In this document: in pieces, positions 54,689 through 62,419 of the stretch
Position numbering within the stretch: the first letter of the stretch is position 1
Layout: each line of letters opens with the position of its first letter
DNA from: Clostridia bacterium
GTDB lineage: Bacteria > Bacillota > Clostridia > TANB77 > CAG-508
Assembly (NCBI GenBank): GCA_017404545.1
Contig: JAFRCC010000012.1
Span: 1 to 64,000 of the forward strand
DNA length: 64,000 bases
Reading direction: 5' to 3'
Translations under genes and position numbers: made by a program
Notes under the pieces: generated by a model
Seen by the model: the letters and a program-made list of their open reading frames with translations, nothing else
Databases searched by the model: none
Told to the model about the DNA's origin: nothing

Positions 54689-55012
54689 ATGAATAAATAC
54701 AATGTAAAAATTCTAGATGAAGCCAAAGACGATATGAAAGAAATTATAATATATATAAAGATAAAATTAAAAGAGCCAGAAATTGCTAAGCAACATCGTA
54801 AAGCTTTCAAGGAAGAAATCTCAAAACTAAAAGATACAGCTGATATATATAATGTTATAGATAATGAAATAACAGGGAAAAGTGACATTAGAAAAATAAA
54901 TGTAAAAAACTTTATGATTTTTTATAGAATAATCGAAGAAATAAAAGAAGTGCAAATTATTGCAGTATATTATTCTGGGAGCAATTGGCAAAAAAATATA
55001 AAATACAGATAA
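54689..55012 (+). CDS. RelE/ParE-family toxin
   Basis: 107 residues. NVKILDEAKDDMKEIIIYIK at the start, SDIRKINVKNFMIFYRI in the middle and EVQIIAVYYSGSNWQK near the end follow the RelE/ParE pattern (conserved basic residue, Y-R-I strand, final H/Y region). RelE members cut mRNA in the ribosome; ParE members inhibit gyrase. Which one cannot be told here. A terminator follows. Confidence 0.82.
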   Translation: MNKYNVKILDEAKDDMKEIIIYIKIKLKEPEIAKQHRKAFKEEISKLKDTADIYNVIDNEITGKSDIRKINVKNFMIFYRIIEEIKEVQIIAVYYSGSNWQKNIKYR

Positions 55013-55028
55013 AATGTATATTAAGGAA

Positions 55029-55053
55029 GGGACACCATAGGGTGTTCTTTTTT
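55029..55053 (+). terminator. Terminator after the toxin-antitoxin pair
   Basis: GACACC-ATAG-GGTGTTC hairpin followed by TTTTTT. Confidence 0.8.
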
Positions 55054-55069
55054 GATGGGAGGAATTAAA

Positions 55070-55699
55070 ATTTTAAAATTAATTAATAAATTCTTTAAAG
55101 AAGAAGAAGAACAGTCGCTTAATGAATTCTTAAATGTAAAAAATATTAAAGAAAATATTTTATATACATTAGATGGACAAGTTGCCCAGTTTATTAAAGT
55201 TGAACCAATTAATATTGAGCTTTTAACTGACGAAGAACTTGAATCAAAAATGAACTTTTCAAGTATAGAATTTAGCGAAGAACAACAGCCATATAAGATT
55301 TTAGTTATACCAAGAGCAGTTGATATTTCAGAACACATTGAAGAACAAGAAGAACTTAAACGAAAAATCGATGATGATGTTGGAATCGAAATAATTAATA
55401 ATAGAATCATTTCTACAACAGAAATTGTAGAAAACAAAAATATAATAGAAAATGAATTTTATATAATGATATATGATTCTAATAAGGATAACATTGAAAA
55501 TGAACTAATGAAAAGAGCAAATAACTGGATTAATAGATTAAAAAATTGTGGATATAGAAGTAGTTTGCTATATGAAAGAGAAATAATTCTTTTAATAAAA
55601 AGTTTTACAATTCCAGAGTTTGCGAGATCAGAAGGAACAGATTATGCTGATAATATTGTTCAAATTAAAGGAAAGGAGATTAATGTTAAAAACAAATGA
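55070..55699 (+). CDS. VirB4-associated transfer protein (TraC-like)
   Basis: 209 residues if initiated at ATT 55070. GGGAGG (55057-55062) lies 7 bp before this ATT, whereas the in-frame ATG at 55055 overlaps the site. The product (LKLINKFFKEEEEQ...) contains YTLDGQVAQFIKVEPINIEL, the opening of VirB4-type N-terminal domains, and a long helical region. In related elements a small protein of this kind precedes VirB4. Its 3' end overlaps the methyltransferase gene by 17 bp. Confidence 0.6.
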   Translation: MLKLINKFFKEEEEQSLNEFLNVKNIKENILYTLDGQVAQFIKVEPINIELLTDEELESKMNFSSIEFSEEQQPYKILVIPRAVDISEHIEEQEELKRKIDDDVGIEIINNRIISTTEIVENKNIIENEFYIMIYDSNKDNIENELMKRANNWINRLKNCGYRSSLLYEREIILLIKSFTIPEFARSEGTDYADNIVQIKGKEINVKNK

Positions 55700-56396
55700 A
55701 GTTTATAATATGGATTGTGCCCAAGGGATTAAATTACTAGATGATAAAAGTATAGATTTAGTTGTTATGGATCCCCCATATTTATTAAATTTGAATAGAG
55801 TCAAAAAAACATCAACATTTAATAATTATGCAAATGAATTAATGGGATTGAAGGATGGATTTGATTTACAAATTTTAGATATGTTACTACCAAAGATGAA
55901 AAAAATAAATATTTACATATATTGTTCTAAAAGGCAGGTTAGGGATTTACTAGATTACTTTATTAGTTTAGGTTGTAATTATGAAATACTAACTTGGCAT
56001 AAACAAAATCCTAGCCCATTAATAAATAATAATTATTTGCCTGATACAGAATATGTAGTATTTGCAAGAGAAAAAGGAGTTAAACTATACGGAAATTATT
56101 TTACAAAACATAAGTATTTCATATCAGGAGTAAATCAAGTTGATAAAAAGAAATATGGTCATCCAACAATAAAAAATCTAAACTTTATAGAAAATCATAT
56201 TATAAATTCAAGTAAGGAAGGTGATGTGGTATTAGATTGTTTTTGTGGAAGTGGAACAACACTTGTAGGTGCGATTAATACTAAAAGGCAGTTTATAGGA
56301 TTTGAGATAAACAAAAAATACTATGAAATTGCCAAGAGAAGAGTTGAGGAAGCTCTATCAAAGGAAGAAAATATTGAAACAAAAAATACAAAATAA
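55683..56396 (+). CDS. DNA adenine/cytosine-N4 methyltransferase (beta class)
   Basis: 237 residues. Catalytic motif IV DPPY at about 30 precedes the SAM motif DCFCGSGTT at about 190, the order of beta-class N6-adenine/N4-cytosine methyltransferases. No restriction gene is adjacent, so it is an orphan, probably protecting incoming or stable element DNA. It is wedged, with overlaps on both sides, between the TraC-like and VirB4 genes. Its SAM could come from the element's own metK. Confidence 0.88.
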   Translation: MLKTNEVYNMDCAQGIKLLDDKSIDLVVMDPPYLLNLNRVKKTSTFNNYANELMGLKDGFDLQILDMLLPKMKKINIYIYCSKRQVRDLLDYFISLGCNYEILTWHKQNPSPLINNNYLPDTEYVVFAREKGVKLYGNYFTKHKYFISGVNQVDKKKYGHPTIKNLNFIENHIINSSKEGDVVLDCFCGSGTTLVGAINTKRQFIGFEINKKYYEIAKRRVEEALSKEENIETKNTK

Positions 56397-58144
56397 TTAT
56401 GATCTAATTAACTTAATAACTCCAATTCGGAGGATTAAAATTTGAAAAAAACAAGTTATATTTAGGTGATAGATTTGCAAAAATTTACACGATAGTCCAT
56501 TACCCATCAAATGTTGAGATGGGGTGGCTTGCCAAACTTGTTGAAAATACAGGAGCAATTTATTCAATAAATATTGAGCCAACAGATAATACACAATTAA
56601 TAGAAAGTTTGGATGCTAGAATTAGAGATGCAACAAGCCTTTCTAAAGTAGCAAAAAACGAGTCTATAAAACAAATGCGTGAGGCTGAAGTTCAAGAGGC
56701 ATCTGATATTATTAATAGAATGATTAATAATAATGAAGTTGTATCTTACTTAACAATTTATGTTTGTGTATTTGCACAGGAAGAAAAAAATTTACTAACA
56801 AAATCTAAAGAGGTTGAAAGAGAAGTGCAAAAGCTACAACTAAAAATAAGACCTATAACAAATTTCTTGTTGAAAGAAGGTATTAAGTCAGTAGCTCCAA
56901 TGTTTTCAATTCAACCACAATTAAATGAATATTTTAAAAGAAATATATTAACTTCTAGTTTTACTGGAGGTTTTCTTTTTAATACAAATACTTTTATAGA
57001 TAAAAGAGGCTACTACTTTGGAATTAATCAAAATGGTGGAATTATTATTTTTAATATGTGGCAAAAAGATGCTGACAGGACAAATAGCAATATGGTTGTT
57101 ACTGGAAGTTCAGGATCAGGAAAGAGCTTAACAATTAAACATTTAATTTATAATGAATTACCTAGAAGTCGAATTTTAATAATAGATGCTGAAGACGAAT
57201 ATAGTTTCCTAGTACGAAACTTAAAAGGAAAGATTGTAAATTGTGGTGGAAGTAATGATGGGCAAATATTAAATCCTTTGCAAATTAGAGTAAATATGGA
57301 TGATGAAGAAAATCTAAATGCAATAGCTTTGCATTTTCAATTCTTACATACTTTTTTTGAAATACTATTTCCAAGTTTAACAGATTTAGAATTTTCAGCA
57401 CTTGATTTAGTGTTAGAAGAGTTATATCAAAAATTTGGAATTACAAAAGAAACTGATATTTCAAAATTTGAAAGCACAGATTTTCCAATACTATCTGATT
57501 TATATGATTATTTAATAAAGAAAAATGAAAGAGAAAATAAAGCAGAATATACAAAACTAATTTCTTTATTAAGACCAATTTCAATAGGTCAGGCATCTAC
57601 AATATGGAATGGTTATACGGATTTAAAAATAGATAGTAGGATAACAGCTTTTAATACTAAAAATATGCAAGAATTTCAAGCACCATATAAAAGAGCTCAA
57701 TATTATAACATTATGAGTTATGCGTGGGAGATTTTAAGTAGAAATAAGGAAGAAAAAGACATACTAATTGCTGATGAATGCCATATTTTAATTGACCCTA
57801 ATATTACACAAACATTGGAATATTTAAGAAATATAAGTAAAAGAGCAAGAAAGTATAATTCTAGTATTGTTGTAATAACTCAATCGATAGAAGACTTTTT
57901 AAATGAAAAAATTAAGCTATATGGTCAGAGCTTACTTGCTAATAGTACATATAAATTGTTTTTTAAATCAGATGGACAAGACTTACGAGATGTTGTAAAA
58001 ACTTTTGGACTTTCTAAAAAGGAGGAAAGTCTAATTTATAATGCACAGAAGGGAAATTGTTTAATTTCAGCAGGTACAAGGAAGATTTATGCAACAATAA
58101 GAATTCCAAATAAAGAAAGAAAAATAATTGACGAGAATTATTGA
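56374..58144 (+). CDS. VirB4/TraE-type secretion ATPase, with +1 CGG site near its start
   Basis: 589 residues if C56428 is skipped. The start is TTG 56374 with AAGGA 8 bp upstream, inside the methyltransferase gene. Eighteen codons later comes ATT CGG AGG, with TGA five codons beyond. The +1 frame gives ITPI-GGLKFEKNKLYLGDRFAK, the normal VirB4 entry, and then Walker A VTGSSGSGKSLTIKHL and Walker B ILIADECHILI. The ATPase powers channel assembly and transfer. Without the shift a ribosome could start only at ATG 56519 and would lose the N-terminal about 48 residues. Confidence 0.85.
56428..56431 (+). other. CGG +1 recoding site 5 (VirB4)
   Basis: CCA ATT CGG AGG in the zero frame; skipping C gives ATT GGA GGA TTA. 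Confidence 0.75.
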
Positions 58145-58155
58145 TGGAGGATTAA

Positions 58156-58747
58156 ATGAAACTTGTATCACTTAAATTCAAAATAATAATTGGAATTGTA
58201 TTATTTATTGTTTTAGTGGGTGCAGTATATTACGAAAAATATGTGATTCATTTGCCAAGTGATAAACAAAAGCCACAATATGATAGTTCTTCTAGTCAAA
58301 ATATTGGAGTATTTCAATATAAAGGAAAATTCCTAACTCCAGTTGAGAATTTTAAAGTTGTAACTAGTAAATTCGGATATAGAACTCATCCAATCACACG
58401 GAGAAAGAGGTAGTTTTCATTCAGGTATTGATTTAGTTGGTGATGTAGGCAGTCACGCTTTATGTGTTAAAGAAGGTGAAGTAACATGGGCAGGATGGCA
58501 AAATGGATATGGGAATTGTGTTGAAGTTAAACATATAGATGAAAATGGAGAAACATTTTATACTTTCTATGCACATATGAGAAATAATTCAATAGTTGTT
58601 TCTGTAGGACAACAAGTTTCAGAAGGACAGATTCTTGGAACGCAAGGAAGTACAGGAAATTCAACAGGAGACCACGTACACTTTGAAATCAGAAAAGCAG
58701 ATAAATCAAAAATAGACCCTGCACCATATTTATTTGATGGAACATAG
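58156..58747 (+). CDS. M23 peptidase of the transfer channel, with +1 CGG site
   Basis: 196 residues if C58399 is skipped. One membrane anchor (about 8-27), linker, then a lysostaphin-type M23 domain. The zero frame stops four codons after CGG. The +1 frame gives FGYRTHPIT-GERGSFHSGID (Zn ligands His and Asp) through STGDHVHFEIRK (H-x-H). This is the full M23 active site. Such enzymes open peptidoglycan for the mating channel. Confidence 0.87.
58399..58402 (+). other. CGG +1 recoding site 6 (M23 peptidase)
   Basis: ATC ACA CGG AGA in the zero frame; skipping C gives ACA GGA GAA AGA. Confidence 0.75.
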
Positions 58748-58756
58748 GAGGAGAAA

Positions 58757-58951
58757 ATGGAGAAATCATTAAAAAAAGGAGTAATTTTATATTCAATTAT
58801 AGTTGTAGTTTTAGTTGTAATTAGCATATTAAATCACAACTTTTGGAAGTTTGGAATTAAGGAAAATAAGCAAGAGGAAAATCAAGTTCAACAATTACAA
58901 GTGAACAATGTAACTTATAATGTGCCATATGAAGAGCAATGGCTTGACTAG
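58757..58951 (+). CDS. Small single-helix membrane protein
   Basis: 64 residues: basic start, one helix (about 8-27), then a Gln/Asn-rich external tail ending YNVPYEEQWLD. No family recognised. GGAGGAGAAA precedes the ATG, 9 bp after the peptidase stop, so it belongs to the transfer operon. Confidence 0.6.
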   Translation: MEKSLKKGVILYSIIVVVLVVISILNHNFWKFGIKENKQEENQVQQLQVNNVTYNVPYEEQWLD

Positions 58952-58962
58952 GAGGGAAACTG

Positions 58963-59652
58963 ATGATTAGTTATATTGCAAATGCAGAAAACGATGGAAT
59001 AATACAAAAGATATGTAAAATGAAAAATATATTGATATTAAGCTCTATGAATGAAGAAATAGATTTAAAGCAATATATGAAGGAAACAAAAGTTAATTTT
59101 AATTTAATAAAGCATTTTATTGTTGACTTAAGTCTGTTAAAAAATACTGAAACAGAAATAATTGAAAGTATATATAATTTTTCTAAATTATATGGAAAGA
59201 CAAGAATTATTATATTAGCAACAAATTATGACGAGCAAAATGCAGTATTAACTAACCTTTACGATCTAGGTTTTTATAATATAATAAATGAATTTGATAC
59301 TGATATAATAGAGCAAAAATTAATAACAGCATTAAGCCAAAATGGATTACAAAAGAATGATGCTAAAAAATTTAAAAAACGAGTTGAAGTAGTTAAAAAG
59401 GAAAATAAAACAAAAGATATATTTGATAAAATAAAGACTTTTATTAAATCAAGAAATAAAAAAGAAGAAATAAGTAGAACAGATATGCCTAGTAATCAGG
59501 TGTATCTTTTTTCATTACTTTTAGAGGCAATAACAAGACTTGTAAAATTTATTTGTTATGTTGCAATTTTTATATTTACATCTATTGGTTTAACAATTCT
59601 TGTTAATGAGCAATTAAGAAATTTAGTATTTCAAGGATTTGGCTTAAAATAG
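58963..59652 (+). CDS. Membrane protein with receiver/ParA-like N-terminal fold
   Basis: 229 residues. The first about 120 residues alternate strands and helices like a pseudo-receiver (ILILSSMNEEIDL, FIVDLSLL, TRIIILATNYDEQN, LYDLGFYNII). A basic linker (about 125-165) and two C-terminal helices (about 178-200, 205-225) follow. The phospho-acceptor Asp is in FIVDLS but the other acidic residues of a true receiver are not clear. It may dock cytoplasmic signals on the channel. Confidence 0.5.
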   Translation: MISYIANAENDGIIQKICKMKNILILSSMNEEIDLKQYMKETKVNFNLIKHFIVDLSLLKNTETEIIESIYNFSKLYGKTRIIILATNYDEQNAVLTNLYDLGFYNIINEFDTDIIEQKLITALSQNGLQKNDAKKFKKRVEVVKKENKTKDIFDKIKTFIKSRNKKEEISRTDMPSNQVYLFSLLLEAITRLVKFICYVAIFIFTSIGLTILVNEQLRNLVFQGFGLK

Positions 59653-59665
59653 AAATGGAGGAAAT

Positions 59666-60703
59666 ATGAATAAGAAAATGTTAGTAACACTTGGAGTTAC
59701 AGGATTAATGCTAGTAAATGTAGGCTTTAGTTTTGCAACGAGTCCAAATGTTATAGAAAAGAGCAAGAATGTTGACTATAGTGTATCACAAGAATATTAT
59801 GATTCAATTGACAAGACTATAGTAGAAGACGGAAAAAAGTATGAATTACAAGATGTTCAAAGAAAAGATAATTTAAAAACTGAAAGTAAAAACTTTGAAA
59901 CCACTGAAGAAAAAATAATTGATGCTAGTAATAAATCATCAGCTATTAGTTATTTTGATGAATCAAAAAATATAGAAGATGATGGATTTAAAGGTACTAT
60001 AAGTAGAGATGATTCTTCAATTGAATTAACTCCTGCTGATAGTTATAGGGAGGAATATAAAGTTTTCTTACAAAGAAAATATAATAATGTTTCTAGTAAT
60101 GAATTAAATAATATTCCTAAAGAATTAAAAGAAAATGGCTTAACTTATTATCTTGTAAATCCTGTATGGGATGTAACAGAAACAGAAGAAGTTGATGGAA
60201 GTCAAGTTCCAGTTAAGTATAGTGGAACTATGAAATATGAAGGGAAAAATACGAGAACAATAGTTACAAGCTATATAGCAAAAGTTAGATATACAGGAAC
60301 TCTTGAAAAGCAAGTAAAAGATACAACAACATTTACTGCAAAATACAAGGAAGTAGAAAGTGTAAAACCTGAAACTAAAAAGGAAGAGAATAAAGTTGTA
60401 CCACAAGCTGTTGTTGGAACAACAGGAATTTTATGTGTATGTGGTATTGTTCTTTTAAATTCTAAAAATGTAAAAATCTATAACTTAATAGATGGAGAAT
60501 ATAAGTTAGTAAAAAAGGCACATATTAGTGAAGGCAAAATGTTTGTAGACTTAACTCCATATAATTATCAGTCTAGAAGTTATAAAATTATAATTTCAAA
60601 ATCTTTATACAAGAAGATTAGAGGAAAGACTGTAAAATTCAAATATTTCGACAAACAATATAATTATAATATACAAAATAGAGAATTCGAAGTATTGGTT
60701 TAG
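59666..60703 (+). CDS. Exported transfer-region surface protein
   Basis: 345 residues. Signal peptide (about 1-25), an external region with a strand-rich domain (ENGLTYYLVNPVWDVTETEE to about 235), one helix (about 245-265), and a C-terminal beta-rich domain of about 80 residues on the other side (KNVKIYNLIDGEYKLVKKAH). Seen in conjugative elements next to sortase genes; no named function. GGAGGAAAT precedes the ATG. Confidence 0.6.
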   Translation: MNKKMLVTLGVTGLMLVNVGFSFATSPNVIEKSKNVDYSVSQEYYDSIDKTIVEDGKKYELQDVQRKDNLKTESKNFETTEEKIIDASNKSSAISYFDESKNIEDDGFKGTISRDDSSIELTPADSYREEYKVFLQRKYNNVSSNELNNIPKELKENGLTYYLVNPVWDVTETEEVDGSQVPVKYSGTMKYEGKNTRTIVTSYIAKVRYTGTLEKQVKDTTTFTAKYKEVESVKPETKKEENKVVPQAVVGTTGILCVCGIVLLNSKNVKIYNLIDGEYKLVKKAHISEGKMFVDLTPYNYQSRSYKIIISKSLYKKIRGKTVKFKYFDKQYNYNIQNREFEVLV

Positions 60704-60715
60704 GAGGTGAGTGAG

Positions 60716-61300
60716 TTGAAAAAGTTTCGAATTGTATTAATTATTGTTTGCATTCTTATTACCATATTTGGAATAGGATGGTATGCTATTGATAGATACT
60801 TAAATACAAACTTGGCTGATGTTGATAGTATTAAAACCGATTCCAAATTTGAAAATGTAACATATGATAAAGTTGAAGACATTTGGGACGACTCTGTGCT
60901 TGGAATTTTAACAATAGATAAAATAGGCTTAAATGTAACTGTGAAGGAAGGCTCTAGCAATGATGTTCTTAAAGACTACATAGGGCATATTGAAACAACT
61001 GCAACTTATGATGGAAATATTGGTTTAGCAGGACATAATAGAGGATATGGTGATTCTTTTTTTGCTAGACTAAATGAACTTGAAGTTGGTGATATTGTAA
61101 AATATAAAACTAAATTCTATGAAAGGACATACAAAGTTGATAATATTCAAGCTATTTTTGAAACAGACTGGAGCTTACTAGAAAATACTAAAGAAAATAA
61201 AATAACAATGATTACTTGCATACCAAACAGAAGAGAACAAAGATTATGTGTACAAGCAACTGAAATGACTTGCAATACAGGGATACAAGAGTTACAATAG
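60716..61300 (+). CDS. Class D/B-like sortase
   Basis: 194 residues from TTG 60716 after TAGGAGGTGAG. One N-terminal helix, then the sortase barrel: IDKIGLNVTVKEG, catalytic His107 in LAGHNRG, Cys168 in TMITCIPN, Arg176 in REQRLCV. It should anchor surface proteins, most likely the adhesin encoded about 1.1 kb downstream. The next gene overlaps its end only in a non-used frame. Confidence 0.9.
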   Translation: MKKFRIVLIIVCILITIFGIGWYAIDRYLNTNLADVDSIKTDSKFENVTYDKVEDIWDDSVLGILTIDKIGLNVTVKEGSSNDVLKDYIGHIETTATYDGNIGLAGHNRGYGDSFFARLNELEVGDIVKYKTKFYERTYKVDNIQAIFETDWSLLENTKENKITMITCIPNRREQRLCVQATEMTCNTGIQELQ

Positions 61301-61320
61301 AACAAAAAGGGGAGATTTTT

Positions 61321-62055
61321 ATGGTATTTATAAAAAAATATTGGTATATCTTATTAATAATATTTTTAATAATTTGTACTACATTAGGGATTATCTTCTT
61401 AAATAAAAAAAGAACGAATGATAAAGTTGGAACAGAAAATAAGACAAGTATTTCTGTTGTGAGTGATAAACAAGGTTTAACAGAAGAAAATAAGATTGAT
61501 GAAAATAAAGTTGAAACAATCGAAAATAAAACAGAACAAGAAACAATAGAACAGGAGCCTGAAACAGCTGACGTAGAAAATCAAGCAATAGTTGAGGCAG
61601 GTAATAAAAAAACTTCCACAGCTAAAAACAATACACAAACTACTAAACAGGAACAACAAAAAGTTCAAAACGAACAAGTTTCTTCTGAAAGTAATGTTCA
61701 AGAGCCACAGGAGGTAGTACAGGAGACTCAAGTTCAAGAACAACAAACTAATCAACCAGAACAAGAGCCAGTTATACCTGATAAGCCAAAAGAAAATGTG
61801 GTTGAATATAAAGAAAATACTGCTATGATAAACAATATTAAAAATGCTATTAATAATAATGTTTCAGAAGATATGCAAACATATGGATATAATGTTGTTG
61901 TTGATAGTTCTATTGTAAATTTAACAAATCAATTTACATTTTCTGAAAAGCGTGTTGCTGATAAAGTAAAATCAAAATTTGGTACTATAAGAATTTATGC
62001 AAGAGATTATTATTTAAATGGAAGTTATGTATGGACTGAATGCTATGTCATATAA
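61321..62055 (+). CDS. Single-pass protein with long Gln/Glu linker
   Basis: 244 residues. One N-terminal helix (about 7-27), about 130 residues of low-complexity Gln/Glu/Thr/Asn/Val sequence, and a small C-terminal domain (about 180-244: NNVSEDMQTYGYNVVVDSSI ... YVWTECYVI). The layout suggests an anchored surface stalk reaching through the wall. No known family. GGGGAGATTTTT precedes the ATG. Confidence 0.6.
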   Translation: MVFIKKYWYILLIIFLIICTTLGIIFLNKKRTNDKVGTENKTSISVVSDKQGLTEENKIDENKVETIENKTEQETIEQEPETADVENQAIVEAGNKKTSTAKNNTQTTKQEQQKVQNEQVSSESNVQEPQEVVQETQVQEQQTNQPEQEPVIPDKPKENVVEYKENTAMINNIKNAINNNVSEDMQTYGYNVVVDSSIVNLTNQFTFSEKRVADKVKSKFGTIRIYARDYYLNGSYVWTECYVI

Positions 62056-62071
62056 GTCAGAAGGGAGGGCT

Positions 62072-62365
62072 ATGGAGCCTGAAAAAATAACAGAAAAAAT
62101 AATAGATTATTTAAGTGGTTATTATTGGTATGAGCTTTGCGATGAATATGGTAATATTGCAATTGATGATGAGGCAAGGCGAGAATTATTCGAGGATATA
62201 TACGATGATGTAGAAAGAAATCCTGAATCTTTAATAACCAAATTAAAAGAAGATTTAGAAGAAATTGAAGATAAAAACGATCAAGAATATAAAGATACAG
62301 AAGAATTAATAAAATTATTACAAGACCATAAGCAAGAAACTATGGAGGAAGATTTAGAAATTTAA
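62072..62365 (+). CDS. Small acidic cytoplasmic protein
   Basis: 97 residues, about a third acidic. EKITEKIIDYLSGYYWYELC and LIKLLQDHKQETMEEDLEI suggest a helical protein. Start ATG 62072 follows AAGGGAGGGC. One arginine codon here is CGA, which shows that CGN codons other than CGG are used in element genes. Function unknown. Confidence 0.55.
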   Translation: MEPEKITEKIIDYLSGYYWYELCDEYGNIAIDDEARRELFEDIYDDVERNPESLITKLKEDLEEIEDKNDQEYKDTEELIKLLQDHKQETMEEDLEI

Positions 62366-62373
62366 TAATTAAG

Positions 62374-62400
62374 AAGGCACTTTTTGAAGTGTCTTTTTTA
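62374..62400 (+). terminator. Terminator before the adhesin gene
   Basis: AAGGCACTT-TTTG-AAGTGTCTT hairpin followed by T residues. Confidence 0.75.
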
Positions 62401-62419
62401 GTGGAAAGGAAAAAAGATT

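Noticed and set aside
57061..57140. A second coupling protein within VirB4
   Set aside because: The Walker A there belongs to VirB4 itself, as shown by the VirB4 N-terminal signature and operon position.
46028..58402. Sequencing artefact as the first explanation of the extra C residues
   Set aside because: Not excluded, but each falls on a codon boundary before GGN in the sense strand only, while hundreds of other GGA/GGT sites in the window, including the whole chromosomal part, are unaffected. I kept it as the main test.
45893..58747. Treating the five split conjugation genes as decayed pseudogenes
   Set aside because: All downstream halves are long, undamaged and keep active-site motifs; the six lesions are of one kind and phase, and no other stops or indels occur in these genes.
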